Positions 45,299-45,596 of a DNA stretch of 45,596 nucleotides are shown piece by piece. Position 1 is the first letter of the stretch. The number at the start of each line of letters is the position of its first letter. The notes beneath the pieces are model-generated. The model was not told the origin of the DNA. It made no database searches and saw only the letters and a list, made by a program, of their open reading frames with translations. Both the position numbers and the translations under genes were made by a program. The DNA lies in assembly GCA_022826155.1 (NCBI GenBank), contig JAJDVL010000016.1, positions 1 through 45,596 on the forward strand, in the 5' to 3' direction. The DNA comes from Prochlorococcaceae cyanobacterium jk18x22bins.40 (GTDB lineage: Bacteria; Cyanobacteriota; Cyanobacteriia; PCC-6307; Cyanobiaceae).

Positions 45299-45596
45299 TC
45301 AAAACAAGGTAGAGAAGTTGAGCTTGAGGGAGTGATCGTCTGGAGTCGAGGAAGAGAAGTATTCCAGTCGTTCCGCTTCGATGGAGAACTCCCAAGGAAG
45401 AGCATGTGACTGTTCAGAGTAGGGAGTGACCGACCAGAGGAGGCCGTAGGTCCTGCTGGTGGGGGAGAGTGCCATTGCCACGGCAGGGGTCAGGGTGAGG
45501 CGGTCGTTATAGAAGGGGAAGCCATAGGCCAGTTGTGCTTCAAACCGTTGCCCGTTGCTGGGTGAGACATCCAGCCCGTCGAGCCCGTCCAGGACG
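45299..45596 (-). CDS. C-terminal end of outer-membrane barrel protein (5' end outside window)
   Basis: A frame open from the right edge to TGA at 45299-45301 gives the last ~98 residues. It alternates beta strands (NGQRFEAQLAYGFPFY; LTLTPAVAMALSP; TYGLLWSVTPYSE; PWEFSIEAERLEYF) and ends in LNFSTLF, a terminal phenylalanine as in outer-membrane proteins. It resembles the barrel ends of autotransporter-like proteins that carry Calx-beta repeats. This could be the end of a protein like the one cut at the left edge, but the link is inference. Confidence 0.65.
   Translation of the reverse strand, partial: VLDGLDGLDVSPSNGQRFEAQLAYGFPFYNDRLTLTPAVAMALSPTSRTYGLLWSVTPYSEQSHALPWEFSIEAERLEYFSSSTPDDHSLKLNFSTLF

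Noticed and set aside
44986-45405. Minus-strand frame of 139 residues
   Set aside because: It overlaps the barrel gene end in another frame and spans the hairpin at 45221-45273.

Overview
The window looks like a GC-rich picocyanobacterium of the Synechococcus/Prochlorococcus group. Support comes from the cyanobacterial FtsH, the 2-Cys peroxiredoxin, a DUF3143 plus J-domain pair, a CIA30-family protein, the short Orn/Lys/Arg decarboxylase, GH116 and a ureDABC block, with many ATGA-type overlaps. A 9 to 10 unit ankyrin protein and LRR/Calx-beta secreted proteins sit among these core genes, with decayed DNA beside them. Such eukaryote-like repeat proteins are typical of sponge-associated relatives such as 'Candidatus Synechococcus spongiarum'. 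That assignment is inference; nothing here was searched against a database.

Layout. 1-1033 is the N-terminal part of a secreted LRR plus Calx-beta-like protein (minus strand, runs off the left edge). It is followed by about 0.7 kb of non-coding DNA with an insertion-element-like end and a hairpin-rich stretch. 1.76-7.46 kb is a plus-strand run: radical SAM protein, CobD-like aminotransferase, Orn/Lys/Arg decarboxylase, cbiT, cdsA. 7.4-9.1 kb holds a hypothetical protein and prs. 9.1-13.6 kb is a minus-strand run: NCS2-like permease, DUF3143 protein, J-domain protein, aldehyde dehydrogenase, tandem universal stress protein. 13.8-23.7 kb is plus strand: dprA, prmC, tsaC-like, GH116 glucosidase, ribD, ftsH, argF, lexA. 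23.7-26.6 kb contains a two-domain SAP/Rho_N-like protein, aroQ, tRNA-Tyr, tRNA-Thr, a K+ channel with RCK domain and a small hypothetical. 26.7-29.9 kb is comM, pyrE, ygfZ.

29.9-33.6 kb is the most plastic part: a startless coiled-coil fragment, the ankyrin gene, an unassignable gap, mnmE (whose 3' half is clearly AT-richer than the surroundings) and an AT-rich gap with repeats and hairpins. 33.6-36.9 kb is ureDABC (minus), then CIA30 (plus), ilvD and a small membrane protein (minus), upp (minus), a lumenal pentapeptide protein, hupE/ureJ, cobW, purS and purQ (plus), a peroxiredoxin (minus) and an 82-aa conserved-looking protein (plus). The last kilobase is non-coding with two strong hairpins and a second copy of the insertion-element-like end. 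It closes with the C-terminal end of an outer-membrane-barrel protein cut by the right edge.

Functional threads: cobalt/nickel use (CobD-like, CbiT, CobW, HupE/UreJ, urease), nitrogen and nucleotide metabolism (urease, argF, ilvD, pyrE, upp, prs, purS/Q), transformation and recombination (DprA, ComM, LexA), and host- or surface-interaction candidates (LRR/Calx-beta, barrel, ankyrin). No complete mobile element, CRISPR array or rRNA was seen.
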